Assembly (NCBI RefSeq): GCF_000224145.3
Contig: NC_020174.2
Coordinates: 1,967,056-2,031,055, forward strand
DNA: 64,000 nt
Direction of reading: 5' to 3'
Source: Ciona intestinalis
Lineage: Eukaryota; Chordata; Ascidiacea; Phlebobranchia; Cionidae
In this document: one piece after another, positions 15,309 to 28,313 of the stretch
Layout: the number at the start of each line of letters is the position of its first letter
How positions within the stretch are numbered: position 1 is the first letter of the stretch
Position numbers and translations under genes: made by a program
The notes under the pieces: model-generated
Seen by the model: the letters and a program-made list of their open reading frames with translations, nothing else
Database searches by the model: none
What the model was told of the DNA's origin: nothing

Positions 15309-15367
15309 AATGTGGTTAATTGTTTAAAACACAATCACGAAATGTATCCCATCTTACCCCACATTAC
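15309..15367 (+). mobile_element. MITE right-end fragment
   Basis: 'ggttaattgtttaaaacaca' to 'cccatcttaccccacattac'. Confidence 0.6.
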
Positions 15368-15421
15368 TTTTTGGCTATCATATTTTAATGAAACTGAACA
15401 TATAATAAGCCATGCAGAAAT

Positions 15422-18400
15422 TTAACATAAACAAAAAAGGTAGTTGTAGCTACTTACCGAAGCACCGAGCCATGACGAATCTACATCTGTGACGTCACTA
15501 CCGGTTCCGTCAGAAATTACTGACTCGTCATCTGACACCGGAGTATATGCAAACTTGGCTGCAGCAATTTTAAGACGTGCTATTTTCTCAGCTTTGCTTA
15601 ACGTTGATCTGCGAGATTTGCTTGACATAGTGGCGAGCTGTATTTCTTCGAGTGACAAGAATTCGTTGTCGGTTGGTAGGTTAAACTTTTCAACTTGAGC
15701 AACGTTTACTGGCGTTGCTAAGTCTTCTGGTAGAGGAGAGTTAATCAAAGTCAAATCTTCTTCTTTGACTTTTGGTGAAAAACTTAAACTGCCACTTAAG
15801 CTGTCGGTCTCATGCTCGCACAATATATTCTGCTCGTGTTTGTTACCGGACAGAGGAGAACACTGCTCTGTTCGTTTTTCTCCCACTTTTTGCTCTTGCG
15901 CAGCTCCTGATTGTGACGTACTTCCGCCTCGGCTCCTTCCTGATGAGACGTTTCTCTGCTGATCGTGCTCTGCCCTGTCACTCGCACTAACCAGTGTTTC
16001 CGAACTTTTTTCAGTCTTAACCGCTGTAGGTTTGCTGTCCACACTGGAAGATTTCACGATTTTCTTCCTGTGCAACACTGGCGTGGCCTTTGCTTCAATA
16101 TCTTCACGTTTAATCTGCGATGACGTATCCACGATCACCGGTGTAGGCGGTATACCTTCACCATCAATTGCTTCGTCCCTCCTAACTTTTGTATCTTTTT
16201 TGGATTTCGAGGTTTTACGACCGACTGCTTCAACCAAACTCGGCCGAAACCCCCTTTCCTTTATTGAGTCAATTTCCTCAGATAAACGACGAAAGGTATC
16301 AATCGCCTCTTCAGCACTGTAGTTGATATCGGTATCCGCGATATTTTCTTTCCGATTTCGTTTCGTCGAAAATTTCGGCTCCCCACTCGAAAAGTTGGGT
16401 TCAAATTTCGTGTCGTTTTCCCCACTTTTCTGTTTAATTGGAGTCGATCGTTTTGCCGGTTCACTATATATGTCTTGTCGCAGTGTAGGGGAAGTACCCA
16501 AGCTGTCCTTTTCGACAATAACAAGATCGGTTTGTTTCAAATCTTCCCACAAAGGTTTCTTCGCTCTGGAAACCGAATTTGGCGAAACAACCGTTTTCGG
16601 AGCGAGGGTTGCATCGGATGTGACGACACAGCTTTCACCTGAGAGATCGGAAGTAAAATGACGTCAATAATAATGAAGAACGAAACATAAAAATGTATTA
16701 AAATTTCAGATTATGTTTTCAGTAACAATAAACAAACAAATGGCGATTCATATCGTTTTGATTACTACAATCAGTTATAATGGCGCAATGATTTGCTGTT
16801 GGTTATTTATTGACTACTTATAAACAAATCCCATGTAATATTTGTATTCACCCCCTTTGCTAAGACTTTATTGACTATCTAATTATCAATATTGTAATAG
16901 GTGAATGCCAATCATTCATCAACAAATATTCTCATTGGAAAACATAAACGTAGGCGGTCCTACTTGTATTGTTTATATCCTATATATGCAGACGAGTCAC
17001 ACGTTCCTATATGACGCATAATGTTTTCGCGATATTTAATTGCTGTATTGTTCCGTTACGTCACAATAGCCAATCGACCACCTGACGTCTATGACGTCAT
17101 AAAGGGAAATTGTATAACTGTACATTTCGTAAATAATAAAAATCGTGTAAAAAAATTAACACTTTCGGATTTCGTAAACGTTTGTATTATTTTGATTTTT
17201 TATAAATATCGTACCGTGGGGTAGGATGGGATATTGTGAGTATCTAAATCCTATTTTCCTAATAGTGTTTTAAATAAACAAAAAATCTTTTTTTTTGCGG
17301 GGCTTAAGTTATATAATTCTGTAAAATGAATGCACTATCAAATGGACAAGAAAGAAAAACTAAAATATGTCCCATCTTACTAAACATAATACAAATACGA
17401 ATCGTAACTCACTGCTTTTAGTTTTAACTCTGAATGATTCGCTTTTTGAAGGAGTCTTTGCTTTCGGAGGTTTGCTAGTCACTTTGTCACGTGATAAATC
17501 AAGCTTCGAAGCTGAACCTGTGAGACAAAAGAAATTATTTAAAGTCATTGTAAATCTAATATTTATTATACGACTTGGATTTTTTTCTTTTCGATTCGAA
17601 AAAAGTAATAAAAAATACGTTAATTGCTTTAGATTTTATTGCATAAAAACCGTTGTTTTCATATCCCATAATATGCTTGCACATCTTTCTTACTATTGCT
17701 GTACATTTTAATTAACTTTTTAACCTCATCACGGTATTTTCGCTTGGTTATACATTTCCGTATAATCTATGTATTATATCCTGCTAATACACGTTAGCGC
17801 AATATTCTATAACGTATAACTGCTACCCCATACTCAATAAGTTACCGCATGTCTATAACAGAGGTACTTCAGCTGTCAATGCGACGCGTATAAGGGTTGC
17901 CTATGTTCGCTGCTAGCCTGCCATATAATCATAGTCTTTTGAAATGAACATACGGCTAGCCAACTTGAATATATAGGTTGCTTAGTGAATAATTTATGGG
18001 GAACAAATACAGCGCTCTTGCCAACGAATATTCAACACTTGTTTTGTAATTACTAAACAAAGCTTTCTTTTTGAACAGCATTAATTACTAATTAAATTTA
18101 AATTAAAGGAGCTATTTATAAGTCAAGTGGTTAATACTGTTGCAAATAGCGAACGAATAGCGTTATTGAATTGTTTACATTTACACATTCGCTTTGAATT
18201 CGAATTGCATTTAAAGGGTATTTTGTTATCGCGGTATTAATTACTGGTTAAATTTAAACCAAGGAACCAAATTTTAACTCAAGTGTTTAGTTTTGTTGCA
18301 AATAGAAAACAAATACCGAAAACTTTTACACATTTACAAAACTTTATTTCGAAACATAAATTATTTAACCGAATAACTGACGTCATCATTGAATTTACAA

Positions 18401-21400
18401 CGTTGTTTAATTTTCCGCTATTAGAAACTCTAAACTTTTTATGACAATTTTGTTTTTGTGCTCCAAATTTCCAATCAAGCGTATACCTATAAAACTTATC
18501 CTAAAACGTCAGGAAAAAGCTGTGTCTATTTAAATAAACCAATCCTTTCCGATTATTATTAGCAATATGCCTCTCACTGGCCACCATCCACGTCATAACC
18601 ATCAACCTGAATATAAATAGTTGACTTGATTCCTTTGAACATAAATAGCTGATACTGCTCATAAACATGTGGTGTAAACTCGACACTGAAACAATCTGGT
18701 TTGAATCCACTTTATTCATGATGACACTTATCTGCTCTCAAAGTTTGCTAACAATAGCGCGTGTGACGTAACAATAGGGTGCGTGATGTCAAATTGCGAG
18801 CTAACTAACCAGCAGATACTCTCTATTTTGGAAATTTGGGTAAAATAAGTGGCAGAACAATACAATACAATACATACCTCGTTTCTTGACAGGGGGAGTC
18901 GCGGCCGCAAATACATTATCTTCGACTATATTCACACTGTTCCACTCCGAATTTGACGCTACGGGCTTGGGACTGTGTGAGGATTGCTTGGTGTGCTCAA
19001 CAGTGCCGACAGTGGCCGATCTTTTCAGCTTTGGACCTATATATAAGTGTGTGAAACAGTATGAAGGTGTTTTATTGGACAGTAAAACTTAATTAAAGAA
19101 GAAAGAACCTTAAGTACCGTTTAGATTCACAAGGAATATTATGATCATATATTTTACAATACATGGTCATAGGCTATTCCATGCTTAAAACTTATTCGGT
19201 AGGTCATAAAATAAGAGCAGTTAAACTGAATTAGTTTTCCTCAAACTTTTACCGCAAAATAAATCATCAGATTTTTTACATAAAACGACATGAGTTAAAC
19301 AAAGAAATTGGTAAATTTGAAACTTTTTAGGCAAAATATGTATCTTTTATTAAACAATTGGATGAACTTAATTTTTGTTTGCTACGTTTTAATAACACCA
19401 GATCCTTACTGCATTTCTTTACACAAGAATTGTCAACTCCATGAGCACCAGATCGAGGTCGGATCCGCGGAATTTATTTTTAAAAAATGGTTAAGTAACA
19501 TAAGTCAATCCCAATTAAAATATTTGAAAAAATCCCCGCAAAAAAAGCATTTTGCAGCACTGAATTGCGAGTTTTTATGCAGCAAACATCAATTATAATA
19601 GAAGGCCTTTTATTTTACCTGGAATGTCGTTCAAGGTGAACGTGGTATCAGATAAACCTTCGGTAACCCAATCGTCTATTAGTTCAGATAACGACTTGTT
19701 ATCTGAGGTGTTAATACAAAGGAATTAACATGCACGTTAATTATTGGAAAGTTTAATTGCAAAGCAACATGCTACATGACGTCACCACAGTTCGTGCAAA
19801 TAAAAGTAATTAGGCGTTAATACGAAATAAGGTATAGTAGGGTGGGGGAAGATGGATACCTTTAGCACGTAATATCTAAATATCCTAACCGCGTTTTATT
19901 AAACCATTAATAACGGTCTATGGTAGTCGTAAGAAAACAGTTTCATAATTCTTTAATTGTTCTTTGATTACTACCAAATGAGACGAGGAAATAAAATAAA
20001 AATGGGTATACATCTTTCCCCACCCTTCTTTATATATTAAATTATTGGGTAAATTAATAATATATGTTTTGGACAATAAAATGGCTTATAATTTGGCCAA
20101 AACTTGATTTATTATATTTTAAACTTAATAATGGGGGTTTTTGACAATAACTTGAATCATTATTAATGTAATATATATTATTGTAGACTCCATGATTGCC
20201 GGGGCAGTCTGATTATAAGATTTATATTTTTTACTTTATATTAAATTGGATGAGAAAAAATCAGAAATCATACAAAGAAGAAAAGAAGTTTGTTGTTAAT
20301 CTTATTCTTTTGGAACGTTTTTAGGCGCAATAACTTGGCCCATTGTTAGTGTAGTACACTTTATTGTGAACTAAGTGAATGCCCAGACATGCTCTATAGA
20401 AAGTTTTATGTTAATCACCCATAAGAGCAAACAGCATTGCATGTTATAGATTGCGTCATTTTTATTGCACAACAAAAATAGAAATTTTTTAAAGTTTTTT
20501 TTCTGAAATATAAAATACACAAGTCGACAAAACATTAATAAAGTTAGAACGGAATTATTTTCACATCAGTTCACAACAAACTAATGACTCACCGTCGTTT
20601 CGATTATTCTGACGTGTCGTATCCTTCGGGAGTGTAAATCGTGTCGGCGAGATGACGTCATCAAGAATTCTGTCGACGTCAGTATTCGACCTCTGACGTA
20701 ATCTAAATTACGTCATCGTTATGTGAAGTACATTTAATATGACGTCATGGACGATTTTAATAATAATTTTGTGGAAAAATTACTTGCAAGTTACATATAT
20801 GGTAACTCGTAAGCGGGGACTAGGTGTATAAAATAGAACACCCGTTTTATTAACTAACGACGACCGTTTCCCAGACACGGGAGAAAATAAGATACATTCA
20901 CATTATTGCTTGACAAAAAATCGGTTAAAAATATGGTGGCAGTCACGAATTATTAAAAAACTGTATTTACTTTGTAGCAGATGATGTGTTTTTAAACTGA
21001 GGTGATCCGGTAGTAGAACTCCCCTGTGACGCTTTACGCATTCGTTCCATATGTCGTTCCATTGCTAATTCAGCTCGTGTTGCTTTTCGTACACCGCTAG
21101 ATGTTGACCGGGAGCTGTCTGATGTCACGTTAGACGAAGCAGATGTGGGGCGTGATGACGTACCTGGACAGGTGTTTTACGTAACAAACAGCATTGTTCG
21201 CGTACAATACAGAGCATCTTGTAAAATTTAACTGCCTTTGATTGACAGGTGATAAACGGACGTTAACAAAGGTTAATGTAACCAATTTTCGAATAGGTAA
21301 AAATAAAATCCTGAAATAACTTACAAGATCCTACGTTTCCTTTTAAGCTGTAATCAAGCGATGATTGGTCGCTGTCATATTTAATAGATGACGTACTCTC

Positions 21401-24201
21401 TGACGTCACTCCTGCTTTGGGTGGCCTGTAGAACATGTAATTTGTATAACACATACTTTTCCCAGAGTATCATACAGAAATTTAAATAAACACTTTGCAG
21501 AGACTATGTCAATGTTTTGACACATCCATTACAAAAAAGAAAAGATCCATTACATAAGATTTTCGCTATAACGCCTGACTTAATTACGGCATTATATTGC
21601 GGGCTATTAAACTGGCAAATATTATTTTTCAATATGTTCAAATTAAAATAAAACGGAACGACCAAAATTACAAAATAAGACGATACGAAAACGGTATGGC
21701 CCCACAGTAAAATAAAATTGATTTTTCAAATAATTTTTATTGATCAAAATGTCAACGAAAGATCTTTATTGGAATTTTCAAACATTGTCAATTGATTAGA
21801 TTGTTAACATACATGGTGATAACGGTAAGAATTGATTTAAGGAACATCTTGTCAAAATGTGGTAAAAATGATACATATCTAATAAAAAATTACTAGATTT
21901 GATAGAAAATAATAATAAAACTATAATACTGTGGAGTTACTGTGGAGTTAGATGGATACCGTAATCACCTATATAAATCCAATTTCTTAATCGTGTTTTT
22001 GACTCTTTAACAACGCTCTTTTAGAGTCACAAGGATACGGTTCTCTGTTTTTTTTTTTACCAAATTGGAGGTCAAAGAGAATGAAACTATAAGGATAAAA
22101 TAAAAACACGAAAATCTACACTTTTTGCACTAAAATGGTTAGTCTATTTAAAGTTAACTTACTTTGCTTTATTTTCCTCTTGGCTGATTCCACTGTTATC
22201 AATTTCACTAATAGAGTCAGTTACTCTTGTGTTCTTACGTGAACTTCGTCTATTTGAAGGCGATTCGATTGAAGAAGAAGCAACACTACTACTTGTACTG
22301 CTACTACCAGTATCAAATCTAGGACGTGAAGATGAGGGTAACCTGTAATATACAGAAAAAAGTTTGGTCACTTTGGTGTAAATAAAGCAGCCAGAAAATA
22401 AATAAACCACGTAAGGTATGTTTTCCACAGAATTAGTATTTACAACGAATGTTTTTTTTTGTAAATCAAATAAAAAGTGGTGTAAAAAATTAACCAGAAA
22501 ATGCTACCAAATGAAATAATAAAATAAAAAGAAAACATGGACCATTTTACTCCAACCTATATATACAGGTAAATAAGCAAATTTTCTATTGGTGTTTCTA
22601 AGTTTAAACATTGGTGCCCACAGACTGTAAGGCGGTCTATGTTCGCTAAAGACATCAACATTTCAGCAAGATAATTACCTTAAATTGGTTTGCCAATCGT
22701 TTTTAAAACAAGCAAACAGAAATAATTACCTGTAAGACCTTCTGGCAGGTGCAGCAGCAGCGGCAGACTTATCTTCGTTTGGTTTTCTATACGACCGATA
22801 AAAGTTGTTGTTACGATTCAAGTTAAAACCGGTCGATTTTGATTCTTTTTGAAATTTTGATAAATGCTCGAGAAATTTCTTTTTTGCGCGGTTTGCTACG
22901 TCCGATTTTTGTTCCGATTTCTTTTCTTTAGCGTTGTTGGATTCGTCAGGCTTAGCTTGATGATCACTGCAACCGTTTTTAAACTTTCCGAGATTTTCTT
23001 TGTCGGTTGTACTACGAATGCTGTGAATATTGTAACATTAACATAATATATCATATACAAAACCTGACAGCACATATAATATATTTTAAAGTTACAACAA
23101 CGTATTATATCATACAGTATAGTCTCCAGTATGTAATATATAGTAGGGTGGGGGAAGATGGGACACCTTTTTATTCTATTTTCTCGTCCATTTGGTAGCA
23201 AACAAATAACAATTTAATGATTCATAAAACCGTATCCTCACTACTCCTATAGGCCGTTGTTAATTGTTTAAAACACGATAAGAATATTTAGATAATATGT
23301 GCTGAAGGTGTCCCACATTCTCCCACCCTACTTTATAAAACCACTTACTGCCAAAAGCGTTAAATCATCTTATTATTTCTACAAACGGTTTCACTTTTAA
23401 AATGAAAGCAATTTACACCGCATATGTAAATTTATATTTTTACGTATTACACTAAACACACACAATATAAATATAATAAAAACACAATCTGTTACGATAT
23501 TATATTTTAATTGCTGGAAAAACGACTAGCTATTGCTATAACATTTTGCTGCATTTTTAATACAGGTAACGAATACACGACTATTACTGGGTAACGGTTC
23601 CACACAATAGAACCTGGCTATCTCGTTCAAATATTTTTCTAGCGTGTCTTATATTGACTCTGTCATCATTCTAATACGTTTGCTTACTTACAAGTTTCCT
23701 ATAAGTCACGCATTGGAACATTTACTGGGCTTTTTTGTTTAAACTTTTAGTTTCTGATCATTATATGTTTTAATAGTTATGTCCTATTGTAGAAATATCA
23801 ATTTAATTTGAAAATTAAACGCCAGATTTGTGGTAAAACTATATTGACATTGGTGGGAGGAAACCAAAGCAATATCGGACTAACATTTTTACTTGAAACC
23901 AGCGGACATACATAAATCTAAATAAATCTTTACCATACACAACATACACATATACTTTTTATATGGGTGAAGTCCTAAAGGCCAGGCTAAAATGCCAAAG
24001 AATTGGGACATTACACGTAGACATAATGATCAAACATACAATAAATCAAAATGTTTACCCAGATCTGACACCGTTTCCATTTTCTACAGACCTTCCATCT
24101 TTAGTCGACCTTAGCGAAGATCTCCAGTTTGTACTTCTTGTAAATTCGTCTCTTTCTGGTCGACTTGGACTGTCCATATGCCTACTGCTTGTTCGAAGCA
24201 T
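15422..24201 (-). CDS. Gene X: unrecognised large disordered Ser/Lys-rich protein
   Basis: Ten exons on the minus strand join in phase: 24059-24201, 22730-23020, 22163-22342, 21325-21425, 20971-21163, 20593-20690, 19619-19702, 18878-19036, 17413-17517 and 15458-16638. Together they encode 845 residues, or about 856 if translation reads past the last donor to the stop at 15422. The start MLRTSSRHMDSPSRPERDEF is preceded by an in-frame stop. Most of the protein is polar and probably disordered, with short charged stretches that look helical: ANRAKKKFLEHLSKFQKE, RAELAMERHMERMRKAS and LSKAEKIARLKIAAAKFAYT. The last faintly recalls the KAERIARYK motif of supervillin N-termini, too weak to name it. 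The final exon ends at a strong donor (TCG|GTAAGTAGC), so the gene may continue or be alternatively terminated. The first exon and part of the second are also present at 25841-25983 and 24753-24844. Confidence 0.72.
17213..17385 (+). mobile_element. Degraded MITE
   Basis: 'taccgtggggtaggatggga' to 'atgtcccatcttactaaac', with a diverged interior. Confidence 0.55.
18080..18330 (+). repeat. Imperfect direct repeat, period about 156 bp
   Basis: 'attaattactaattaaattt' and 'attaattactggttaaattt' begin two similar blocks, each continuing to 'gttgcaaatag'. It lies in an intron of gene X. Confidence 0.5.
19833..20036 (+). mobile_element. MITE copy in an intron of gene X
   Basis: TATAGTAGGGTGGGGGAAGA to CCCCACCCTTCTTTATATA. 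Confidence 0.85.
20790..20905 (+). mobile_element. SINE 3' half
   Basis: 'ggtaactcgtaagcggggac', then 'aacacccg' and 'aacgacgaccgtttcc', in the usual order. Confidence 0.6.
21925..22098 (+). mobile_element. Degraded MITE
   Basis: Retains 'aatcgtgtttttgactcttt', 'gagtcacaaggatacgg' and 'taccaaattggaggtc'. Both inverted ends are poor. Confidence 0.5.
22495..22562 (+). mobile_element. MITE right-end fragment
   Basis: 'ctaccaaatgaaataataaa' to 'ccattttactccaacctata'. Confidence 0.45.
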
Positions 24202-24702
24202 GATGCATTACATGTAACAGACAAGGGGACAACCTATGCGAACTAGATTCTATATAACAACTTGGTCTTACGTCCGGTCGTTGCGGGCCTGAGTAAATTA
24301 AGTGCAGGGTTAATAATTAAAGAACCGTTTCGGATAAGATACTTGAAAAACTTTATTATGCTGGAAAAATAAATAACCTATGGCAACGTGTATGAAGTAA
24401 GTTTGTGACGTAATAATCATCCTGATTTTAATTCATAAAAAAAATCCAAATCTCCCTGTAATTCATATAAAGTTGCCAGTTTTAAAAAAGACGGAAAACA
24501 AAACAAACAAATTGTGACACACATAAACACCTGCGAAGTTATGTTAACTGCTCATATAACAATACAATGTAAGTAAACCGATCCCAATGTGTTTTATAAC
24601 ACGTATACGGAACTCCCAACACACTTTTATAAAGCTCTTGTATGGATATTACATATCAATATACAACATCCATAAACCTTTGTATTTAGAATGTACTACG
24701 TT
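22929..24702 (-). repeat. First copy of the block duplicated across the second gap
   Basis: This 1774-bp segment repeats at 24753-26479. It holds the 5' 92 bases of gene X exon 2, the intervening MITE and the whole first coding exon. Compared with the other copy it has about 40 extra bases near 23812-23852. Confidence 0.9.
23139..23335 (+). mobile_element. MITE copy in gene X intron 1
   Basis: TATAGTAGGGTGGGGGAAGA to CTCCCACCCTACTTTATA. Duplicated at 24963-25157. Confidence 0.85.
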
Positions 24703-24752
24703 NNNNNNNNNNNNNNNNNNNNNNNNNNNNNNNNNNNNNNNNNNNNNNNNNN
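24703..24752. other. Assembly gap (50 N)
   Basis: Exactly 50 N bases. The sequence before it ends upstream of gene X, and the sequence after it restarts inside gene X exon 2. Confidence 0.99.
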
Positions 24753-26479
24753 TAGCGTTGTTGGATTCGTCAGGCTTAGCTTGATGATCACTGCGACCGT
24801 TTTTAAACTTCCCGAGATTTTCTTTGTCGGTTGTACTACGAATGCTGTGAATATTGTAACATTAACATAATATATCATATACAAAACCTGACAGCACATA
24901 TAATATATTTTAAAATTACAACAACGTATTATATCATACAGTATAGTCTCCAGTATGTAATATATAGTAGGGTGGGGGAAGATGGGACACCTTTTTATTC
25001 TATTTTCTCGTCCATTTGGTAGCAAACAAATAACAATTTAATGATTCATAAAACCGTATCCTCACTACTCCTATAGGCCGTTGTTAATTGTTTAAAACAC
25101 GATAAGAATATTTAGATAACATGTGCTGAAGGTGTCCCACCTTTGCCCACCCTACTGTATAAAACCACTTACTGCCAAAAGCGTTAAATCATCTTATTAT
25201 TTCTACAAACGGTTTCACTTTTAAAATGAAAGCAATTTACACCTCATATGTAAATTTATATTTTTACGTATTACACTAAACACACACAATATAAATATAA
25301 TAAAAACACAAACTGTTACGATATTATATTTTAATTGCTGGAAAAACGACTAGCTATTGCTATAACATTTTGCTGCATTTTTAATACAGGTAACGAATAC
25401 ACGACTATTACTGGGTAACGGTTCCACACAATAGAACCTGGCTATCTCGTTCAAATATTTTTCTAGCGTGTCTTATATTGACTCTGTCATCATTCTAATA
25501 CGTTTGCTTACTTACAAGTTTCCTATAAGTCACGCATTGGAACATTTACTGGGCTTTTTTGTTTAAACTTTTAGTTTCTGATCATTATATGTTTTAATAG
25601 TTATGTCCTATTGTAGAAATATCAATTTAATTTGGTGGGAGGAAACCAAAGCAATATCGAACTAACATGTTTACTTGAAACCAGCGAACATACATAACTC
25701 TAAATAAATCTTTACCATACACAACATACACCTATACTTTTTATATGGGTGAAGTCCTAAAGGCCAGGCTAAAATGCCAAAGAATTGGGACATTACACGT
25801 AGACATAATGATCAAACATACAATAAATCAAAATGTTTACCCAGATCTGACACCGTTTCCATTTTCTACAGACCTTCCATCTTTAGTCGACCTTAGCGAA
25901 GATCTCCAGTTTGTACTTCTTGTAAATTCGTCTCTTTCTGGTCGACTTGGACTGTCCATATGCCTACTGCTTGTTCGAAGCATGATGCATTACATGTAAC
26001 AGACAAGGGGACAACCTATGCGAACTAGATTCTATATAACAACTTGGTCTTACGTCCGGTCGTTACGGGCCTGAGTAAATTAAGTGCAGGGTTAATAATT
26101 AAAGAACCGTTTCGGATAAGATACTTGAAAAACTTTATTATGCTGGAAAAATAAATAACCTATGGCAACGTGTATGAAGTAAGTTTGTGACGTAATAATC
26201 ATCCTGATTTTAATTCATAAAAAAATCCAAATCTCCCTGTAATTCATATAAAGTTGCCAGTTTTAAAAAAGACGGAAAACAAAACAAACAAATTGTGACA
26301 CACATAAACACCTGCGAAGTTATGTTAATTGCTCATATAACAATACAATGTAAACCGACCCCAATGTGTTTTATAACACGTATACGGAACTCCCAACACA
26401 CTTTTATAAAGCTCTTGTATGGATATTACATATCAATATACAACATCCATAAACCTTTGTATTTAGAATGTACTACGTT
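24753..26479 (-). repeat. Second copy of the duplicated block (gene X 5' end)
   Basis: Repeats 22929-24702 with scattered substitutions and small indels. It contains part of exon 2 (24753-24844) and a complete, intact copy of the first coding exon (25841-25983). Probably the second haplotype of the same region. Confidence 0.9.
24963..25157 (+). mobile_element. MITE copy (second copy of the one at 23139)
   Basis: Same insertion site and near-identical sequence as 23139-23335, so both haplotypes carry it. Confidence 0.85.
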
Positions 26480-27179
26480 TTCCCTTACCTAAATACAGCA
26501 ACTGCTATAGGCTAAATCACTGAGTACCTCTATTTATTATAAGTTTATAACACATAACTGCAAACTATTTACCAAAACCAAAGTACAGTCGTAAGATGGT
26601 CTGCTAGTCGTCATGCATTAACCTAGACCTGTCAGGAAGAAAGAAATCTGCAGTTTGAATGCTTAAAGCGGTTGCGAAATCTGGACCGTAAGGTGCAAGG
26701 ATTCGCCTGTCGTTTGAATCGATGCGGTCAGCCAATATAATGGTCGGTCGGGAATTCCTATTGTTATAAAACGCCTTTGTTCGCGAGGCAACAAACTAAC
26801 TAACCCACAGCGGTTTGCGGCACTTGAAGAAGTTATTTGTTGGGTTTGCACCTTTTGTGATGAAACGCGAAAAGAAAGGATGTTTTTTGTTAAGATCCGA
26901 AAAAACTTGAGCTACACTGTTGCAAATGATAACTTTACGACCCAAAATTGAACTCGTCTGAATAAGCTAAAGATATGGAACCTCTACTTGATAAATTGTA
27001 CATAGATAATGTATGGTTACAAACCCATTCGATTTGTAATACACTGTCTGAACCTGAGACATTAGGATTATCTAAATAGCACTAAGTAATAAGCCCTGTC
27101 GCCTATGTATATATATCCTGTCCATAGACCACAGTGAACTTACTTCATCAAAGACACTCGGCTTGTTTTTGTTATTTTA

Positions 27180-27420
27180 AGTAACTATGGCGCCTTCGTA
27201 GCGGCGCCATCAAAAATACAACTCGTTGACCGCTAAGGAGCACTACAGTGACTACACTACACTACATGGCCCTTTAATATGGTTCCACATTGCTTTTCTT
27301 TGTTTACATTCGAACTTTGTCTCGAAAACTACGTCATCTCGTCAGATTGGATTACGATGGCACGTGACAGTCCAAGTGGGCGGCAATTGTGACGTCACAG
27401 ATCGATTGTGACGATTTCAA
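27180..27420. promoter_or_regulatory. Possible promoter region of gene X
   Basis: A locally GC-richer stretch with a perfect 8-bp-stem palindrome (ATGGCGCC/GGCGCCAT, 27187-27210), an E-box CACGTG at 27361 and a TGACGTCA at 27390-27397. It lies upstream of the gene X start. The assignment rests on position and motifs alone. Confidence 0.25.
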
Positions 27421-27546
27421 TCAGCGTAATTGAAACGTCGAGATTTGAATTGTAATTGAAAACAGGTACAAGTACCCACGTGTTTATACCTTAGACACAA
27501 TAACAGAAGTCAACATGGCCGACGGTGTTTCATTCGTATACCGTTA

Positions 27547-27737
27547 TATAGTGGGTCGGGGTAAGATGGGACATAGGTTCGTTCTTTTTTAACGACCCAT
27601 TTTGTATTTGACAGAATGTTAACACTAAATAACCGTAGCCCCGCGACTCTAAAAGAGCATTGTTAATTTTTTATAAATACGATTATGAAATATGGGATTT
27701 CGATGTTAAAGATATCTCGTCTTACCCCACAGTACTA
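27547..27737 (+). mobile_element. MITE copy, GGGGTAAGATGG variant
   Basis: TATAGTGGGTCGGGGTAAGA to TTACCCCACAGTACTATAT. This is a variant subfamily with 'ctctaaaagagcattgttaa' in the interior. Confidence 0.8.
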
Positions 27738-28105
27738 TATTTCACCTAACAATGTTCTATCTGCTTTAATACGACTTTATATTCTAACTTATCTTAAAAA
27801 TTAAAATTCTAAAATCACGACAAACAAAAAGTAGGCTATATACTTGTCTTCAAAAAAGTAGCCGAAAAATATATTCGCAACAGGCACTGGTACCTACATA
27901 CCTCGCTTTAAATAATTCAATATGAGAATAAGAAGTATCGCCTTATGTAGCAACTGGTTAAGTGATGCACCCATGGGAGATAGGAGGAAAAAACAGGTGT
28001 CAGTTAGACGGTGCGTAAGAGGCCTGTCTGGACGGAACAATCTAAGATTACATTTAAAGGCCTCTCCTGGATTTTTCTCTTAACAAAATTCCACAAGACT
28101 ACATA

Positions 28106-28313
28106 TAGTAGAAAGCCGGTGTAAGACGGGACAGGTTTTCATTCTCTTTTCTCGGTCCATTTGGTAGTAAACAAAGAATATTTACGCAATAACATAACCA
28201 TTTCACTACGACTTCAATATTAAAAAAACGTTGTTCATTGTTTATAATAGGAAATATGAAGCTTAAGTGCTAACAGTATCCCATCTTACCCCACATTACT
28301 ATAGAGATAAGTT
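28106..28313 (+). mobile_element. MITE copy, variant subfamily
   Basis: TATAGTAGAAAGCCGGTGTA to TTACCCCACATTACTATAG. Confidence 0.75.

Larger units (their letters stand above)
13316..15421. other. Intergenic region with hAT-like element and MITE fragments
   Basis: Contains AATAAA at 13619 (candidate poly(A) signal for gene A), the hAT-like element at 13735-14793, the right half of a MITE at 14794-14887 and another at 15309-15367. I found no further exons for the flanking genes that keep phase. Confidence 0.55.

Noticed and set aside
16032..16661. Plus-strand open frames opposite the large exon of gene X
   Set aside because: They lie antisense to a long coding exon whose frame is fixed by phase with nine other exons. 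The plus-strand readings show no coherent protein and are shadows.
15422..24201. Naming gene X as supervillin
   Set aside because: Only one short KAEKIARLK-like motif supports it. No gelsolin repeats are linked to it, and the two villin genes have their own complete 5' and 3' ends.
27514..27580. Plus-strand start MADGVSFVYRY
   Set aside because: The frame runs into a MITE after a dozen codons and stops shortly after. No donor before the MITE and no downstream exon in phase were found.
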